DNA of 64,000 bases. Source: Entomortierella parvispora. Its lineage: Eukaryota > Mortierellomycota > Mortierellomycetes > Mortierellales > Mortierellaceae. Positions 30,771 to 41,695 of this stretch are shown piece after piece. Under the pieces are notes generated by a model. That model had not been told where the DNA came from. It worked only from the letters and a program-made list of their open reading frames with translations, and searched no databases. Positions within the stretch are counted from its first letter, which is position 1. Every line of letters starts with the position of its first letter. The DNA lies in contig OY752148.1 of assembly GCA_963573315.1 (NCBI GenBank), forward strand, positions 1,789,263-1,853,262, read 5' to 3'. Position numbers and translations under genes: made by a program.

Positions 30771-32724
30771 ATGTCGTCCACCGAATCTAAAGGCCCCTGC
30801 GTGATTGTAGTTGGTGCAGGATTAGCGGGTCTCCTCCTTGGAGCTCTTCTCGAAAAAGCTGGCATCGAATACCACATCTTTGAGCGAGCCACCAAGGTAA
30901 AGCCTTTAGGTAAGATGATCTCTACGCATTATCCCTCGTTTTAGGATCATTGGATGATCCCCTGCCACAAATAGTCAGTAGGTCGTCGATCTGACTTTGA
31001 CCAACTCAAATAATCGTTTATCTTAGGGAGCGCAATGACTCTCGGACCCACCATCCTCCCGGTTTTAGAGCAACTGGGCTTGTTGGAAGAACTTCAAAAG
31101 TTTTCCATGCCCATCACCTCATTGAACGTCTTTGATGCCGACCTGAATCCTTTGGGGTCCGTCAATTTGAAGCGTCAGAAAGAGATGTGAGTACCTGGAT
31201 TATAGACCGTCTCTCATTGTTTTTTCTTTGCACCCGCTTTTTTTTTTTGCTTTCTGCCCTCCCGCATACAATGTACTGTACTAACCACTACACGTTCGGC
31301 ATCATTCGATGGCACCCAAAAAGTTCCGGTTTTGATAATGTCATCTTTGCTAGACCCGAGTTTTATGACTTGATGATGCGACAGGTGCCTGCCCACCGAT
31401 TGTACATGGGAAAGCGTATCCTCCAAGTCGAAGAGAAGGATGACAAGGTCGTGATCCATTGCAGCGACAACACAGATTACGATTGTGACATTTTGGTTGG
31501 TGCGGATGGTGCCTACAGCGCTATACGCCAAAATATTTACAGGGATATGGAAGCAGCCGGGACCCTTCCAAAGGCGGATCAGGAGAATCTGGTTGCAGCG
31601 AGTATTTGCATGGTGGGAGTCACAGACGCTTTGGATCCTGAGGAATACCCGGTGCTGAAGGATCCTTTTGTCCATCATAGGGGAGTACAGGGTGGCAGTG
31701 GCGAGACTGTAAGTAAACTCGACGTTCCAGAACGATGACCCATCGCAAAGAAGACAAAAGGACAAACAATGATCCTTTGGACTGACCTTTTATTTTTGCT
31801 CTGGTTATTTTTCTTTAGTGGAACGCGTACAACATTTCAGGGAACAGGATCTGCTGGGGATACAGCTCTCGATTTGAAAACCCAGAAGAAGCCAAAAGAC
31901 AGCAGTTTGCAAACTCGGAATGGGGCCCAGAGACGATCGAACCAATGCTCAAGCAGATCTACGACAAGCCCTGCCCTTATACGAAAGAAAAGAAAATGGG
32001 AAATCTGATCGATGTGACACAGCGAAGCACGATCTCCAAGGTGTTTTTGGAGCATAAACTCTTCAAGACTTGGTTCCATGGTAGAACCGTCCTCATTGGC
32101 GATGGTAAGAAGGGGCTCTTGTTTGTTGTCTACGAACATCCGCATCGCTAAAACTCCAAAGATGACTAAAAAAATCTCCCTCTGTTCCATCTCTTTGACC
32201 CGTAGCATGCCACAAGGTAACCTGCAGTTCATGCTCGACCATCGATGGGAGCGTTGCTCTGCTATCTTGTGATACTAACTCAATTTTTTTTTCAAACACA
32301 GATGCTTCCCAGCGCAGGATTGGGAGCTGTCAGTGCCATGCAAGACTCTGTGATTCTGGCCAACTGTCTCTATGATCTCAAGAGTAACTCGCAAGAAGAC
32401 GTGACTGTAGCATTCCAAAACTACTATGATCAGCGGTATCCTCAAACAAAACTGGCGTACGATGCCAGCATGGTCAGCGCAAAGTTGATGACGGGACAAC
32501 GATGGCATGAGAAACTTGTGCGACACGCCATCTTCAACTACTTGCCCGACTCTATTCATGAAGCAAGATTGGCCAAGAGCCATATGTATCGACCTCAGGT
32601 TTCTTTCTTACCTACAGTGCCCTTCCGCGGGTCAGCACCTGTTCATCCATTGATTCCTTCCGAGAGATACGAAAGGGAGCAAACAAAGAAGAGGTCGAGC
32701 AGCCAGGCTGCAGTCAGTGTGTAA
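30771..32724 (+). CDS. FAD-dependent aromatic-hydroxylase-type monooxygenase, 467 aa
   Basis: Six exons: 30771-30909, 31027-31186, 31324-31708, 31819-32104, 32206-32216 and 32302-32724, continuous in frame. Group A flavoprotein monooxygenase signatures are all present: GxGxxG dinucleotide-binding motif (VIVVGAGLAGLLLGALLEKA, residues 12-31), DG motif (VGADGAYSA, Asp161-Gly162) and GD motif (GDACHKMLPSAG, residues 322-333). Exon 5 is only 11 bases and encodes part of the GD motif. Such enzymes hydroxylate aromatic or polyketide substrates with NAD(P)H and O2; the substrate is unknown. No signal peptide; probably cytosolic. No biosynthetic partners adjoin it, so a pathway cannot be inferred. 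Confidence 0.85.
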
Positions 32725-33505
32725 CAGTGTGTGACAGTGTGTCAGATCGAGACGACACGTCCGCTCTGAGATAATATTAATAGTATATACCTTTTGCCAT
32801 TGATAAAAGACTTTTGTTTTACGGTCTTTCCTCCAGAATGTATTTCCTCGGACCTTTGAACCATGCGAATTTTGAGTGTGCCAGTGATTTTTTGCTGTCT
32901 CAATTGACTACAGCGTTCCCCTCCGCTTTTTTTTTTGTTCCTGAAAAAGAGCACGGACACGCTCCCTGCCTGTACAGTAACAGTACATCCTCTATTTCTT
33001 AAAAGTCATCTTCATTAAGACAGCTCGACTAACTGTGCCCTCTTGTATACATGCAACAGCACAACGCGTGTCCTCACGAAAAAGTCGAATGCCCGTATAG
33101 AAGGATAAATCGCCTAGAAGGGATCCTAGTCCTTGGGCCACATTCTAGTTGTAAAAGCACCGGTCTACATAGGGTCTATTATCCTCGATGAAAATACTGA
33201 TCCTCACGTCAGAGCACGGTGAGAATCCAAAGATGAGTAGATTCGGCAAACGAAACTCTCGTGGACACAGACCTAAAGTTCTTTTTGATGAGGCTCTCAA
33301 TCTTGGGTTGCTCAACGCCGAAAGAAAGATTCCACAAGGTCGCTTGGACTCTTGGTTTCTTAACTCCGCTCATCCTTCTTTGTTCAAGAGTCTTTGCTTT
33401 CGCATTCTCCCTTTTTCCGACCCTTTCTTCCCCTGCCCTCCTTGCTTGTTCCCCTCTCTCATCAATCTTCATCTACTTCCCCCTATCGTGCATCATCTTT
33501 CGCAA
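32725..33505. other. spacer between tandem copies
   Basis: Copy 1 3' flank, then the decayed exon of the membrane protein gene (33066-33190), then the copy 2 spacer and C/T-rich leader. Confidence 0.6.
33066..33190 (+). pseudogene. degraded last-exon copy of the type II membrane protein gene
   Basis: ACGAAAAAGTCGAATGCCCG and the following 100 bases align with the last exon at about 30015-30140 (ACCAAAAAATCAAATGCTCA), with the same order of GGAT, GTAAAAGCA/GTAAAGGCA and GGGTCTAT blocks. Stops interrupt it and no other exons are present. It marks the left end of the second duplication unit. Confidence 0.7.
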
Positions 33506-35665
33506 ATGTCATCCACCCATTCTGAGGGTCCCTGCGTGATTGTGGTCGGTGCAGGATTGGCAGGTCTCCTCCTCGGAGCTCTCCTTGAAAAAGCCGGCAT
33601 CGAGTACCACATCTTTGAGCGAGCCACCAAAGTGAAGCCCTTGGGTACGATACGACATCTGCCCACAGTCCCTCGCCATTGAAACGTTCGGGTTTTTTAA
33701 ACACTTCATGTCCCTTCGTACAATATCGGGGTGGATGATCGAACTGACTTGTTCAAATATCATTCCATCCTAGGAAGCGCAATGACTCTGGGACCCACCA
33801 TCCTACCAGCCCTAGAGCAGTTGGGCTTGTTGGAAGAACTCCAGAAGATTTCCCATCCATAACCTCTTTAAACGTCGTGGATATGGACTTGAATCCTTTG
33901 GGATCTGTCAAGTTGCAGCGCCAAAAAGAGATGTAAGATCAAGTTTTTTCCGCATCGCTCTTGTTTTTTATTTCCCACCCTTGTACTGTTCATGCACTAA
34001 CCGTTTTGTCATACCTTTGTCACAAAAGCTCTGGTTTTGATAATGTGATTTTAGCCAGACCCGACTTTTATGACTTGTTGTTACGGCAAGTACCTGCGCA
34101 GCGATTGTACATGGGGAAGCGTATCCTCCAAATCAAGGAGAAGGATGACAAGGTCGTGATCCATTGCAGTGACAACACAGACTACGATTGTGACATTTTG
34201 GTGGGTGCGGATGGTGCTTACAGCGCCACGCGCCAAAACATTTACAGGGACATGGAGGAGGAAGACACCCTTCCAAAGTCGGACAAGGAAAACCTGGTTG
34301 CAGCGTCTCTTTGCATGGTGGGAGTCACAGACGCTTTGGATCCTGAGGTGTATCCAGTGTTGAAGGACCCCTTTGTTAATCATAGGAGGGTCCATGGTGG
34401 CAGTAACCACACGGTAAGGAATACTCGGCATTTCAGAGTGACCGCTCCATTGTAAGGAAAACTCCAAACCCGATTTTTGGATTGACCTTTTTACCTGCGC
34501 TTTTTCATTTTTCAAACAGTGGAGTGTGTACAACGTTCCAGGGAACAGGATCTGCTGGGGATACACAGTTCGCTTTGAAGACGCAGAAGAAGCCAAGAGA
34601 CAGCAGTTTTCAAACTCGGAATGGGGTCCTGAATCGATCGAACCGATGCTCAAGCAGCTCTATGACCAACCTTGCCCCTACACTGGTGCCAAAAAAATGG
34701 GAAATCTGATCGATGTGACACAGCGAAGCTCGATTTCCAAAGTGTTTTTGGAGCACAAGCTCTTCAAGACCTGGTTCCATGGTAGAACCGTCCTCATTGG
34801 AGATGGCAAGTGCAATACTTCCTACTGTCAAATCAATCAGCACGAGAAAACACTCCAAAGATTGACTAACTGCTCACTTTTCTCTTCTTTTTCGACCCAT
34901 AGCGTGCCACAAGGTAATCTGCTGTTCATGTTCAAACATCGACTGAAGCATTGCTTTGTTATCTCGTGATCCTAACTCTTTTTTTTTTTAAAAAAAAAAC
35001 CAGATGCTTCCCAGCGCGGGATTAGGAGCTGTGAGTGCCATGCAGGACTCTGTGATTCTGGCCAACTGTCTCTATGATCTCAAGAGTAACTCGCAAGAAG
35101 ACGTGACTGTAGCATTCCAAAACTACTATGATCAGCGGTATCCTCAGACAAAACTCGCGTACGACGCCAGTTTGGCTGGCGCAAAGTTGATGAATGGGCA
35201 AAGATGGCACGAAAAACTTGTGCGACACGTTATTTTCAACTACTTGCCCGACTCTGTCCATGAAGCAAAACTGGCCAAGAGCCATATGTATCGCCCTCAA
35301 GCTTCTTTCTTGCCAACAGTGCCTTTCCGTGGCTCAGCACCTGTGCAGCCGTTGGTCCCTTCCGAGAGATACAAAAGAGAGCAAGCAAAGAAGAGGGCGA
35401 GCGAACAGGCTGCTGTCGACGTGTAATTGCGCGATTACGCTTTTCCTGGAGGATCGATAACATGCCATTCCTGAGATATAATAGACACCTTGGTTCGTTC
35501 TTGTTGCTACCATTGATGAATAACCTGTATTGCCGTCTTTGCTTCAGGTCTTTGGTTCACACCAGTTTTGAGCATGCCGGTCATTGTCTGCAGTCTCAAT
35601 TGATCGCGGCAGCACAGCGCCTTTTTTTTTTTTTTTTTGTTCCTGAAAAAGAGCTTTCCCCTGAA
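33080..35665 (+). repeat. tandem segmental duplication, copy 2
   Basis: Approximate limits. Same order as copy 1: membrane-gene exon relic, spacer with CGCTTGGAC/CGCTTGGCC...GGTTTCTTAACTCCGCTCAT, monooxygenase gene, 3' flank with T tract and TTCCTGAAAAAGAG. Confidence 0.7.
33506..35426 (+). pseudogene. FAD monooxygenase copy 2, one-base frameshift in exon 2
   Basis: Same six-exon structure as copy 1: 33506-33644, 33774-33932, 34029-34413, 34520-34805, 34903-34913, 35004-35426. Every exon has the same length as in copy 1 except exon 2 (159 instead of 160 bases). A base is missing near 33853-33856, giving an in-frame TAA at 33860, while homology resumes at once in the next frame (ITSLNVVDMDLNPLG). 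The FAD motifs (GAGLAG, GADGAYSA, GDACHKMLPSAG) are intact. The intron after exon 4 has a GC donor (G|GCAAGT) where copy 1 has GT. The gene looks recently inactivated; a sequencing error at one base would restore a full enzyme. Confidence 0.8.
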
Positions 35666-35936
35666 AAAGAACATTCGCTGCACCAGGTCACTCTCCTGTG
35701 CTCCATCTCCCACGCATTCGCCCTCATCTTTGAGATGGTGGTTTGTCATGTACCATCAACCATTCTGCCATCCGTTTCCCATCATGTTTACATCTCCTCT
35801 GCTGCATGCTCCACAAGCACCTTTATTTTCATTACGAGCGAGAAGCTGGACTTTGGTTTCTTTCGTCAGTCGGTTCATCTTCTCCGAGTACTATCGTCAG
35901 TTCATGAATAAAGAAGAATCCTTGTGTTATTCTCCC
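35427..35936. other. 3' flank of copy 2
   Basis: Aligns in its first half with the 3' flank of copy 1. No gene seen. Confidence 0.6.
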
Positions 35937-36176
35937 TCACCTCATCTTTGTAACAGAGTGGGAAATGAAGTACGCAGTAAGACTGAAAGCGAAAAGAACA
36001 ATACCTGAAGAGATGGACTGTCCACTCATGATGGCAGCCTGTTGTTCTGGAGTTGGACAATACCATCCGACAGACTTTTTGAATTTCCAGTAGGCTGGCA
36101 ACGCAAACCTTGGCACATGGAGGTTCACCAGCTTATGGGCCCTGCCATTCACTTCCATCTGTAAAACGAATGGCAT
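35937..36176 (-). CDS. small hypothetical protein, 79 aa
   Basis: Unrecognised. Starting at MPFVLQMEVNGRAHKLVNLH, the product is basic and aromatic for about 50 residues (YWKFKKSVGWYCPTPEQQ) and ends with a hydrophobic segment (GIVLFAFSLTAYFI). TTTTACAG before ATGGAAGTG could also be a splice acceptor, so the N-terminus is uncertain. GTATTGTTC after SISS resembles a donor but no acceptable intron follows. The longer in-frame extension upstream to 36359 looks like leader sequence. Confidence 0.4.
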   Translation of the reverse strand: MPFVLQMEVNGRAHKLVNLHVPRFALPAYWKFKKSVGWYCPTPEQQAAIMSGQSISSGIVLFAFSLTAYFISHSVTKMR

Positions 36177-36531
36177 GGTGAGAATTAAAAAATTGAAAGC
36201 GAGGGGTGGGGGGGGGGTGTATTTGGTAGTAGGAAGAAGTGCAAGGAAGGAAAGAATTCTCGACCAAGAAAAAAAAAGGTCGGGAGATAGAGCTTTGCCA
36301 CACCGCACCCTCCAGCTTGCAACCGAGCTAAAAGAGCTCGAAATTGTCCAAGTGGACATTCATTCAGCCACGCCCTGAACTTTACTCGGACATGAGCATT
36401 CAATGGTCCATGCATCAGAACAATAGCCCCAACAACAGTGCTCTTTTGTCAATTCCCAGCCTATTCTTTTTATTTGCCTCCCAGCATCTAGTCTCTTCTC
36501 TCTTCTTCCGGGTATCGTGAAGATTCAAAAT

Positions 36532-38085
36532 CTAATCTTTATTCTTGGCCAACCACACCGACTGCTGGACTTCATTCAGCATGACAAATCCCTGGAGTTG
36601 GCACAAATCCGGCCAGTGTTTCCTGACCCATCTCGCCTCCTCGGGTCCCCACAGATCCCCAAGACCAGGCGCTACGACTATAAGTTTCTTCAACCGTCGA
36701 AGCGTGTGCAACTTATCCAGACCCTGGGACATCAAGAACTGCAGCCGTTGGTTCAGTCCCTGGTTAGAACAGTTCATCTCGAGTGCCTCCAAGTATGTCA
36801 GGTCTGCAAGGCGTGACAAGATCATGGGCTGACTCTTTTCCCTGGAGGTGAGAACAAGGTTGATTGTAAGCTCCCGCAACCGTTTACAGACCCAGGGTCG
36901 ATCGTCTTCTTGTATATCCTTGTCTGAAAGTTTTCCCACCTCCAAGACTTCTAGATTGGGCAAAGAACCGAGCATCTCGATAATAGGGATCCCATCAATC
37001 TTACATTTGCCCGCCCGGAACACCTTCAACGTGAACAAATGTTCTCGACTACCGTCATAAAGAGCTCTCCAACACCGATGATCGAAATTCGTGTCGGTAA
37101 CGTCCAACTCTGTCAAGCCAGCCAAGTGATCCATAACGGTGGTCAAGTCTGCGGGCACCATCGTCCCCCCTCGCGTCTGGAGCGTCTCCAACTTCTCACA
37201 GTCCCATTTCTTGGACGTGATGGCCTCGCCCAAGAGTCGCATCGTTGGGATCTTTGGGTCAGAGTATCGCGATTCAGTCAGAGCATCCCAAACCAATCTG
37301 GAGAGTTGATGACACTGTTGGATGATCCAGATGTGGGCTTGCGCATCGCGATAGTGACCTGAAATGGAGAGATCACGGATCCGAGGGGGTCCTGTTTTCT
37401 CTGCAACGGTATTGGTCATGGCCGCTGGAGGGATAAATGCAGACCGACGCGAGCCGTAGCGTTCGTCATTCACAAAGCTCCCATACAGATGAACTTCATG
37501 GACCTTGGACCAGAGACCCCTGTAGAGCGTCAGCCATCCTTCTGGTGTTGCAGTAGCTGGATAGGCCGATAACTGTGTCCTTGGAGGGCTCTTGAGTTTT
37601 TGACACTCTTTAATAGCACGGAGGAGATTCCTTGTGGCATTTAGTCGTACGGTGAGGGAGGTCAGGGTGTGTTTGTGCCGCCGGATTAAGGCTATCTGTG
37701 AAGGTTCGCAAGTCTGACCGTTGTACAGGATAGTCAAAGACGTAAGAGCCGGGAAGGTCACCGTGATGCTGTCTGTATCCTCAATCACCCGTCCACAAAC
37801 GACCTCGAGCTCACGAACCAACACGGCATATCGAAACACCTGATCGAACAAAGGTCGCCTCCCTTTCTGGGATAGATCGATCCGAAGTGAACCCCAGAAT
37901 CGAGATAGGAGGGAGTCATGCCATGAACGCGAGACCCGAAGACACTTTGCCAACATGTTCTTGTCCAATTGATCTCCAATCATCGAGAGGATCTCTGGAA
38001 CGGCAAGTGCCTGGAGCCGGTTGCTGTCAAGGACGGGATGACTATACTCTTCCTGCGTGAGATCGCCATTCAAGGTTTTTGACAT
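36532..38085 (-). CDS. F-box/LRR protein, 517 aa (third subfamily)
   Basis: Intact, intronless. The F-box lies at about residues 24-70 (LQALAVPEILSMIGDQLDKN, CLRVSRSWHDSLLSRFW). The rest is divergent LRR (LTSLTILYNG, LTELDVTDTNF, LEVLEVGKL, LEALEMNCS). It is separated from the main array by 12 kb and differs clearly in sequence, so it is an older relative, not a recent tandem copy. Predicted Skp1-binding substrate adaptor; target unknown. The ATG follows a C/T-rich leader. Confidence 0.85.
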   Translation of the reverse strand: MSKTLNGDLTQEEYSHPVLDSNRLQALAVPEILSMIGDQLDKNMLAKCLRVSRSWHDSLLSRFWGSLRIDLSQKGRRPLFDQVFRYAVLVRELEVVCGRVIEDTDSITVTFPALTSLTILYNGQTCEPSQIALIRRHKHTLTSLTVRLNATRNLLRAIKECQKLKSPPRTQLSAYPATATPEGWLTLYRGLWSKVHEVHLYGSFVNDERYGSRRSAFIPPAAMTNTVAEKTGPPRIRDLSISGHYRDAQAHIWIIQQCHQLSRLVWDALTESRYSDPKIPTMRLLGEAITSKKWDCEKLETLQTRGGTMVPADLTTVMDHLAGLTELDVTDTNFDHRCWRALYDGSREHLFTLKVFRAGKCKIDGIPIIEMLGSLPNLEVLEVGKLSDKDIQEDDRPWVCKRLRELTINLVLTSREKSQPMILSRLADLTYLEALEMNCSNQGLNQRLQFLMSQGLDKLHTLRRLKKLIVVAPGLGDLWGPEEARWVRKHWPDLCQLQGFVMLNEVQQSVWLAKNKD

Positions 38086-38588
38086 CTTTTTTTTTTCGGG
38101 TGCAGAAGAATTGAGGGCTAGAGGAGGAGAAGCGAGATGAAGAAAGAAAGAAAGAAGTCAAACGAATGGTCCCTTTACATATTTGTGCACTGCCACATGC
38201 ACGTCCCGTCCCTCCCTTCTTTTCTCCTTTTTTTCGATATTCGGCGTTGGACTGCAAAGCCACTCAATTGAGCCCACCTTCTTCTCTTCCCCTCTCTCTC
38301 TCGCTCATTTGACCTCCCACCAACTCGTTTGACTCTTTGCCACCCATTCATAGTTTGGGCTGCGGAACGCGTCTTGACTTTTGCCTAGCGCCCTTCGATA
38401 TGTTTGCACAGGATAGAGACGTGAAGAGGGATTTATTTTTCGATAATAATGGATGTTTGTTTCAAGGAAAGTGAGGGCAAGAACTGTAATGAAAAAAAGT
38501 TGCTGGAGAAGGACATGAGCTCACGGTTCTTGAGAAGAGTGTTGGGCAACATCATGGATAGTTGAAATATCGGTGTGTATGTGTGTGT
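38086..38588. other. intergenic
   Basis: Promoter and leader of the F-box gene and the 3' flank of the CsbD-like gene; no coding signal. Confidence 0.6.
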
Positions 38589-38951
38589 TTACGTAATGGG
38601 CTTGTTCTCAAGCCTCTCTTTTGCCGCATCGTTCGCGGAGGAGGTGTGGGTACCGATGGGATGGGAACCCTGTTGCTGCTGCATGTCACCCTTGGTGATA
38701 TTAGCCTTTCCACGCGCCTCCATTGCTGGATCCTGAGTCAACGAGCCAACAGCCTGTTCAACCTGGCCCTGCAGATTGTGTCCAACTCCATGAAGCTGCG
38801 TCTTTGCGTCGGCCATTCTTTGATTCGCCTCTGCCTCTTCCTTTTGGCTGGCACCTCTGGCAGCCAGGTCGGGGTATCCCAGGGTCTCGCCGATGGTCTG
38901 CTTGGCGGCTCCGATGTAAGAGCTGGCGGTATTTTGCATGCGTTCAGTCAT
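38589..38951 (-). CDS. CsbD-like stress protein, 120 aa
   Basis: Starts MTERMQNTASSYIGAAKQTI. CsbD-family features: short, hydrophilic, Ala/Gln/Gly-rich, with repeated amphipathic units (GAAKQTIGETLG...DLAARGASQKEEAE; LQGQVEQAVGSL...AMEARGKANITKG). CsbD proteins in bacteria and fungi are stress-induced and predicted to be unstructured or helical; some fungal members were described as cruciform-DNA-binding. A TATA-like element lies about 60 bases upstream. Paralogue of the 44581-44865 gene 6 kb away on the same strand. The C-terminal 30 residues are an added disordered tail. Confidence 0.8.
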   Translation of the reverse strand: MTERMQNTASSYIGAAKQTIGETLGYPDLAARGASQKEEAEANQRMADAKTQLHGVGHNLQGQVEQAVGSLTQDPAMEARGKANITKGDMQQQQGSHPIGTHTSSANDAAKERLENKPIT

Positions 38952-40690
38952 TGTGCGGTTGTGTGTTGTGTTGAGTTGTGTCGTTGGCTGGTGAAAGAAG
39001 GGTCTTTTTATATTCGTTCGGTTGACTTAATGACCTCATTATGATGGCACGGAGAAATGAGTCGGTTATACCCTTAATGAAATCCAGATCATGATGCATG
39101 ACGAAAGTCATGGTAATGGGACGGTGCGTGTCACACCAGCCGAGATTCATATCTATCCTCTCTTACACCGAGTCATCCACGAAAGCCAAGGTAGTCAGTA
39201 GGCTTTCTGTGTGCATCCTATAGCTTTGCACGTGTACAATACAGTGTTGATCAGGGATCCACAGAGCAATGGGTGTATGGCGAGCGTCGAGTCCCCCGTA
39301 CCGAAGTGATGGTGCAGTACTGATCCTGTCGTCATGGTGGCTATTTTCCATTGAAAAGAAGGAATGTCTATTCCCTTTCCTCTCAGTTCTTCCCCCTGTC
39401 TCTTTCAATACACAAGTGCAGTAGCGACACAAACAGCAACAAGCGGCGTCAACTAAAAAGAGTAAGAGGAGGCTAATCGGAAGTCGATAGGCGATAAATG
39501 CAAAGACGCAGCTCAGGGAGTCGAACACAGGCTGAACACTTGGTCGATCAAGGTGCAAGTTCCTTCACACTGGTCCACCTTTACCCAAGGTGGAGTGGTA
39601 TTATTAAACTGGGGCAAAGCCTATCGTGGACTGGTGTCAGAGAAGAAGAGGGGAAATACCAAGGCAAGAGCCCGAGTATTCCGGTGCTAATGTTGGGGCT
39701 CTCCAAAAGTCCAAAGTCCTTTGTCACGAAAAGTCGTCCTGACCATGCGTTGCAAGTAGAAAGCAGCCCTGTTGCACGAGCTAGGACCAATTTGTAGGAA
39801 AGACCTCTATCTAATAGCCTCCCGCGCTAAGCCACCAAGTCCAAGTCCTGGCCATCAGTGCCTCTCCTCGTTGTATCTACGCACCTCGCCACTGAGAGAC
39901 TTGCATCGACCGCTTCCAATACTTTAGTAAACAGCTACTCCTAGTGGCGACTCTATCTCCTCCTATCTCTCCCCTCCATGCCCTCTTCGACTCACTTTAG
40001 TATCTATACTGGAACCTGGACCTTGTTTTACCCCTGTCTCCTGTTCCCGTTTTGTATCAATACATTCGTCATACTCGGCCTCCAGATATCTCCAGATAAC
40101 AAAAAAAACCAAAGGACTCCAATATTAAAACATCATATACTATCCCTCCTTCAGTTCTTGAGGTCTATACTCATACTGGACTGTGAAAGAGACGGACTGG
40201 GGCTGCCATTTGTGTGACAGTTACACAATGCAATTGAAGTCAGACAGAGGCGTCTGTTCAATTGAGTCCCCTCCCCCCCCCCCGGGCGAATGGAATCGAC
40301 CTCCTCGTACATTGACATGGTAAACTGCTCCCCCGTCATCGTTCCTTGTCTCTTCTGCCTTGACCAACTGAAGAAAACACGAACCATAAAGTATTCAAAC
40401 CACAGATTGTTAACAATGAATTGTAACGCTCATTGTACAGACCCTCGCAAAGGAAAGTCTCTGCGGCAAGGCAGAATGGCTGCACATCTCAGGCCCTTAG
40501 AACAAGTAAATTCCCTCTTGCTATTTGTTAGAGAGGGTTATTATTATCGCGTGCGGCTAAGAGTGACGATAATGTCGTTGTCGCCACCGTTGCTGCCGCA
40601 GATGGACGAGCCTTCTGATCATAAGAAATACTTAGGATCGAGTCTCCAGGCATGAGGCCTGGTTATTAAAGGGTTTTGAATAACAAGTAT
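38952..40690. other. gene-poor stretch
   Basis: Short frames only. A 12-base poly-C run ending in CCCGGG lies near 40270-40284. No domain, tRNA or repeat family was recognised. Confidence 0.55.
39006..39013 (-). promoter_or_regulatory. TATA box of CsbD-like gene 1
   Basis: TATAAAAAG on the minus strand about 60 bases before the ATG at 38951, the same spacing as in the second CsbD-like gene. Confidence 0.5.
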
Positions 40691-41150
40691 CTACTGAGCA
40701 ACCCAGTTCATCTCGCAGACGAAGGTGTAGCCGGGTTGGTCCGTATCGCCAGTCACCTTCGCAGTGACAGGATTGTAACTGAATTCCTGACCACGTGTCT
40801 GGAGAAGAAGTTGCAGGTGGCATCCATAAGGGTGACTTAGTGCACCAGGTGCCATTGTCATAGCACTTCTCACTGGAAAGCTGCTCCATGAACCCGAGAG
40901 ACTTGCTGTTTTGGTAAGTAATTGCGCCGTCTGTGGTGGTGACGATTGAGATCATGGATTCCGATAAGATGCTCTTGCCAGTCTGGCGCACAATCGTTTC
41001 ATATTTCAGGTCCACGGTGGTGTAGGAACGTTTGTGGAGGGCTTGGAAATTGTTGGATGTTGGATCCCACGTTGGCAATGGGTTCAATTGCGGGGGCGGC
41101 AAGGATGGAAGCCACCAATTCGGATAGTGCGAGGAAAGCGAGAACTTTCT
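40691..41150 (-). pseudogene. broken small secreted protein gene
   Basis: The minus strand reads a signal-peptide-like KVLAFLALSELVASILAAPA, but with a stop and no ATG directly before it. The frame changes near ATCCAACAATTT (extra T) into ALHKRSYTTVDLKYETIVRQ, then changes again after KCYDNGTWCT into SHPYGCHLQLLLQTRGQEFS and ends at NWVAQ with a TAG at 40691. Continuous homologous sense across three frames indicates a former secreted protein of about 140 residues with four or five cysteines, now with two single-base insertions and a lost start. A short upstream exon supplying the start is not excluded. Confidence 0.65.
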
Positions 41151-41658
41151 CTCTCTTTGATCATTTTTCTATGAGACAGTCAGTCGGAGGATTGACTCGA
41201 TTAGTCGATGAGGCGACAGGTTAGCAGAGAAGACTGGAGTAAAGATGCTTACTTTTGTTGAGAGGGTGAGATGGTGAGGTGATGAGAGTGGCGAGAGCGT
41301 AGGCCATATTTATACAGAAACGGCTATAGCCCAAAGTACAAACGATTGAGTCGATATCTCTGACGGCACAAGCAAGCCTCGTGCATTATGAATAAGCATA
41401 TTGCACCCCCTGTTCCCAGCCGGTTTGTTCGCCTTTTCCTTTGGCTCACTGTATTCATCAAAATAGCAACAGAGAACGCGAAATCCCAACTCCCTCTCTC
41501 TCTAACGTAGATTCGTCGAACAGCATTGCGTTGTCCGAGACTTGCGACATTTTGAGTCAATGTGTGTTCACGATGATTGGCCGGGATATTTACACTCATC
41601 ACTTTTTGGGCTTTAAGCAGCACGGGTAGGACAAACAAATCTAACAGCGACAGAGCAG

Positions 41659-41660
41659 CG

Positions 41661-41694
<34 letters not shown>

Positions 41695-41695
41695 A
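41659..41695. repeat. (ACA)n microsatellite
   Basis: About 11 copies of ACA in a gene-poor stretch. Confidence 0.9.

Larger units (their letters stand above)
29995..32960 (+). repeat. tandem segmental duplication, copy 1
   Basis: Approximate limits. Contains the 3' end of the type II membrane protein gene, a spacer, the intact FAD monooxygenase and its 3' flank ending in a T tract plus TTCCTGAAAAAGAG. Each part has a counterpart in the same order at 33080-35665. Confidence 0.7.
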
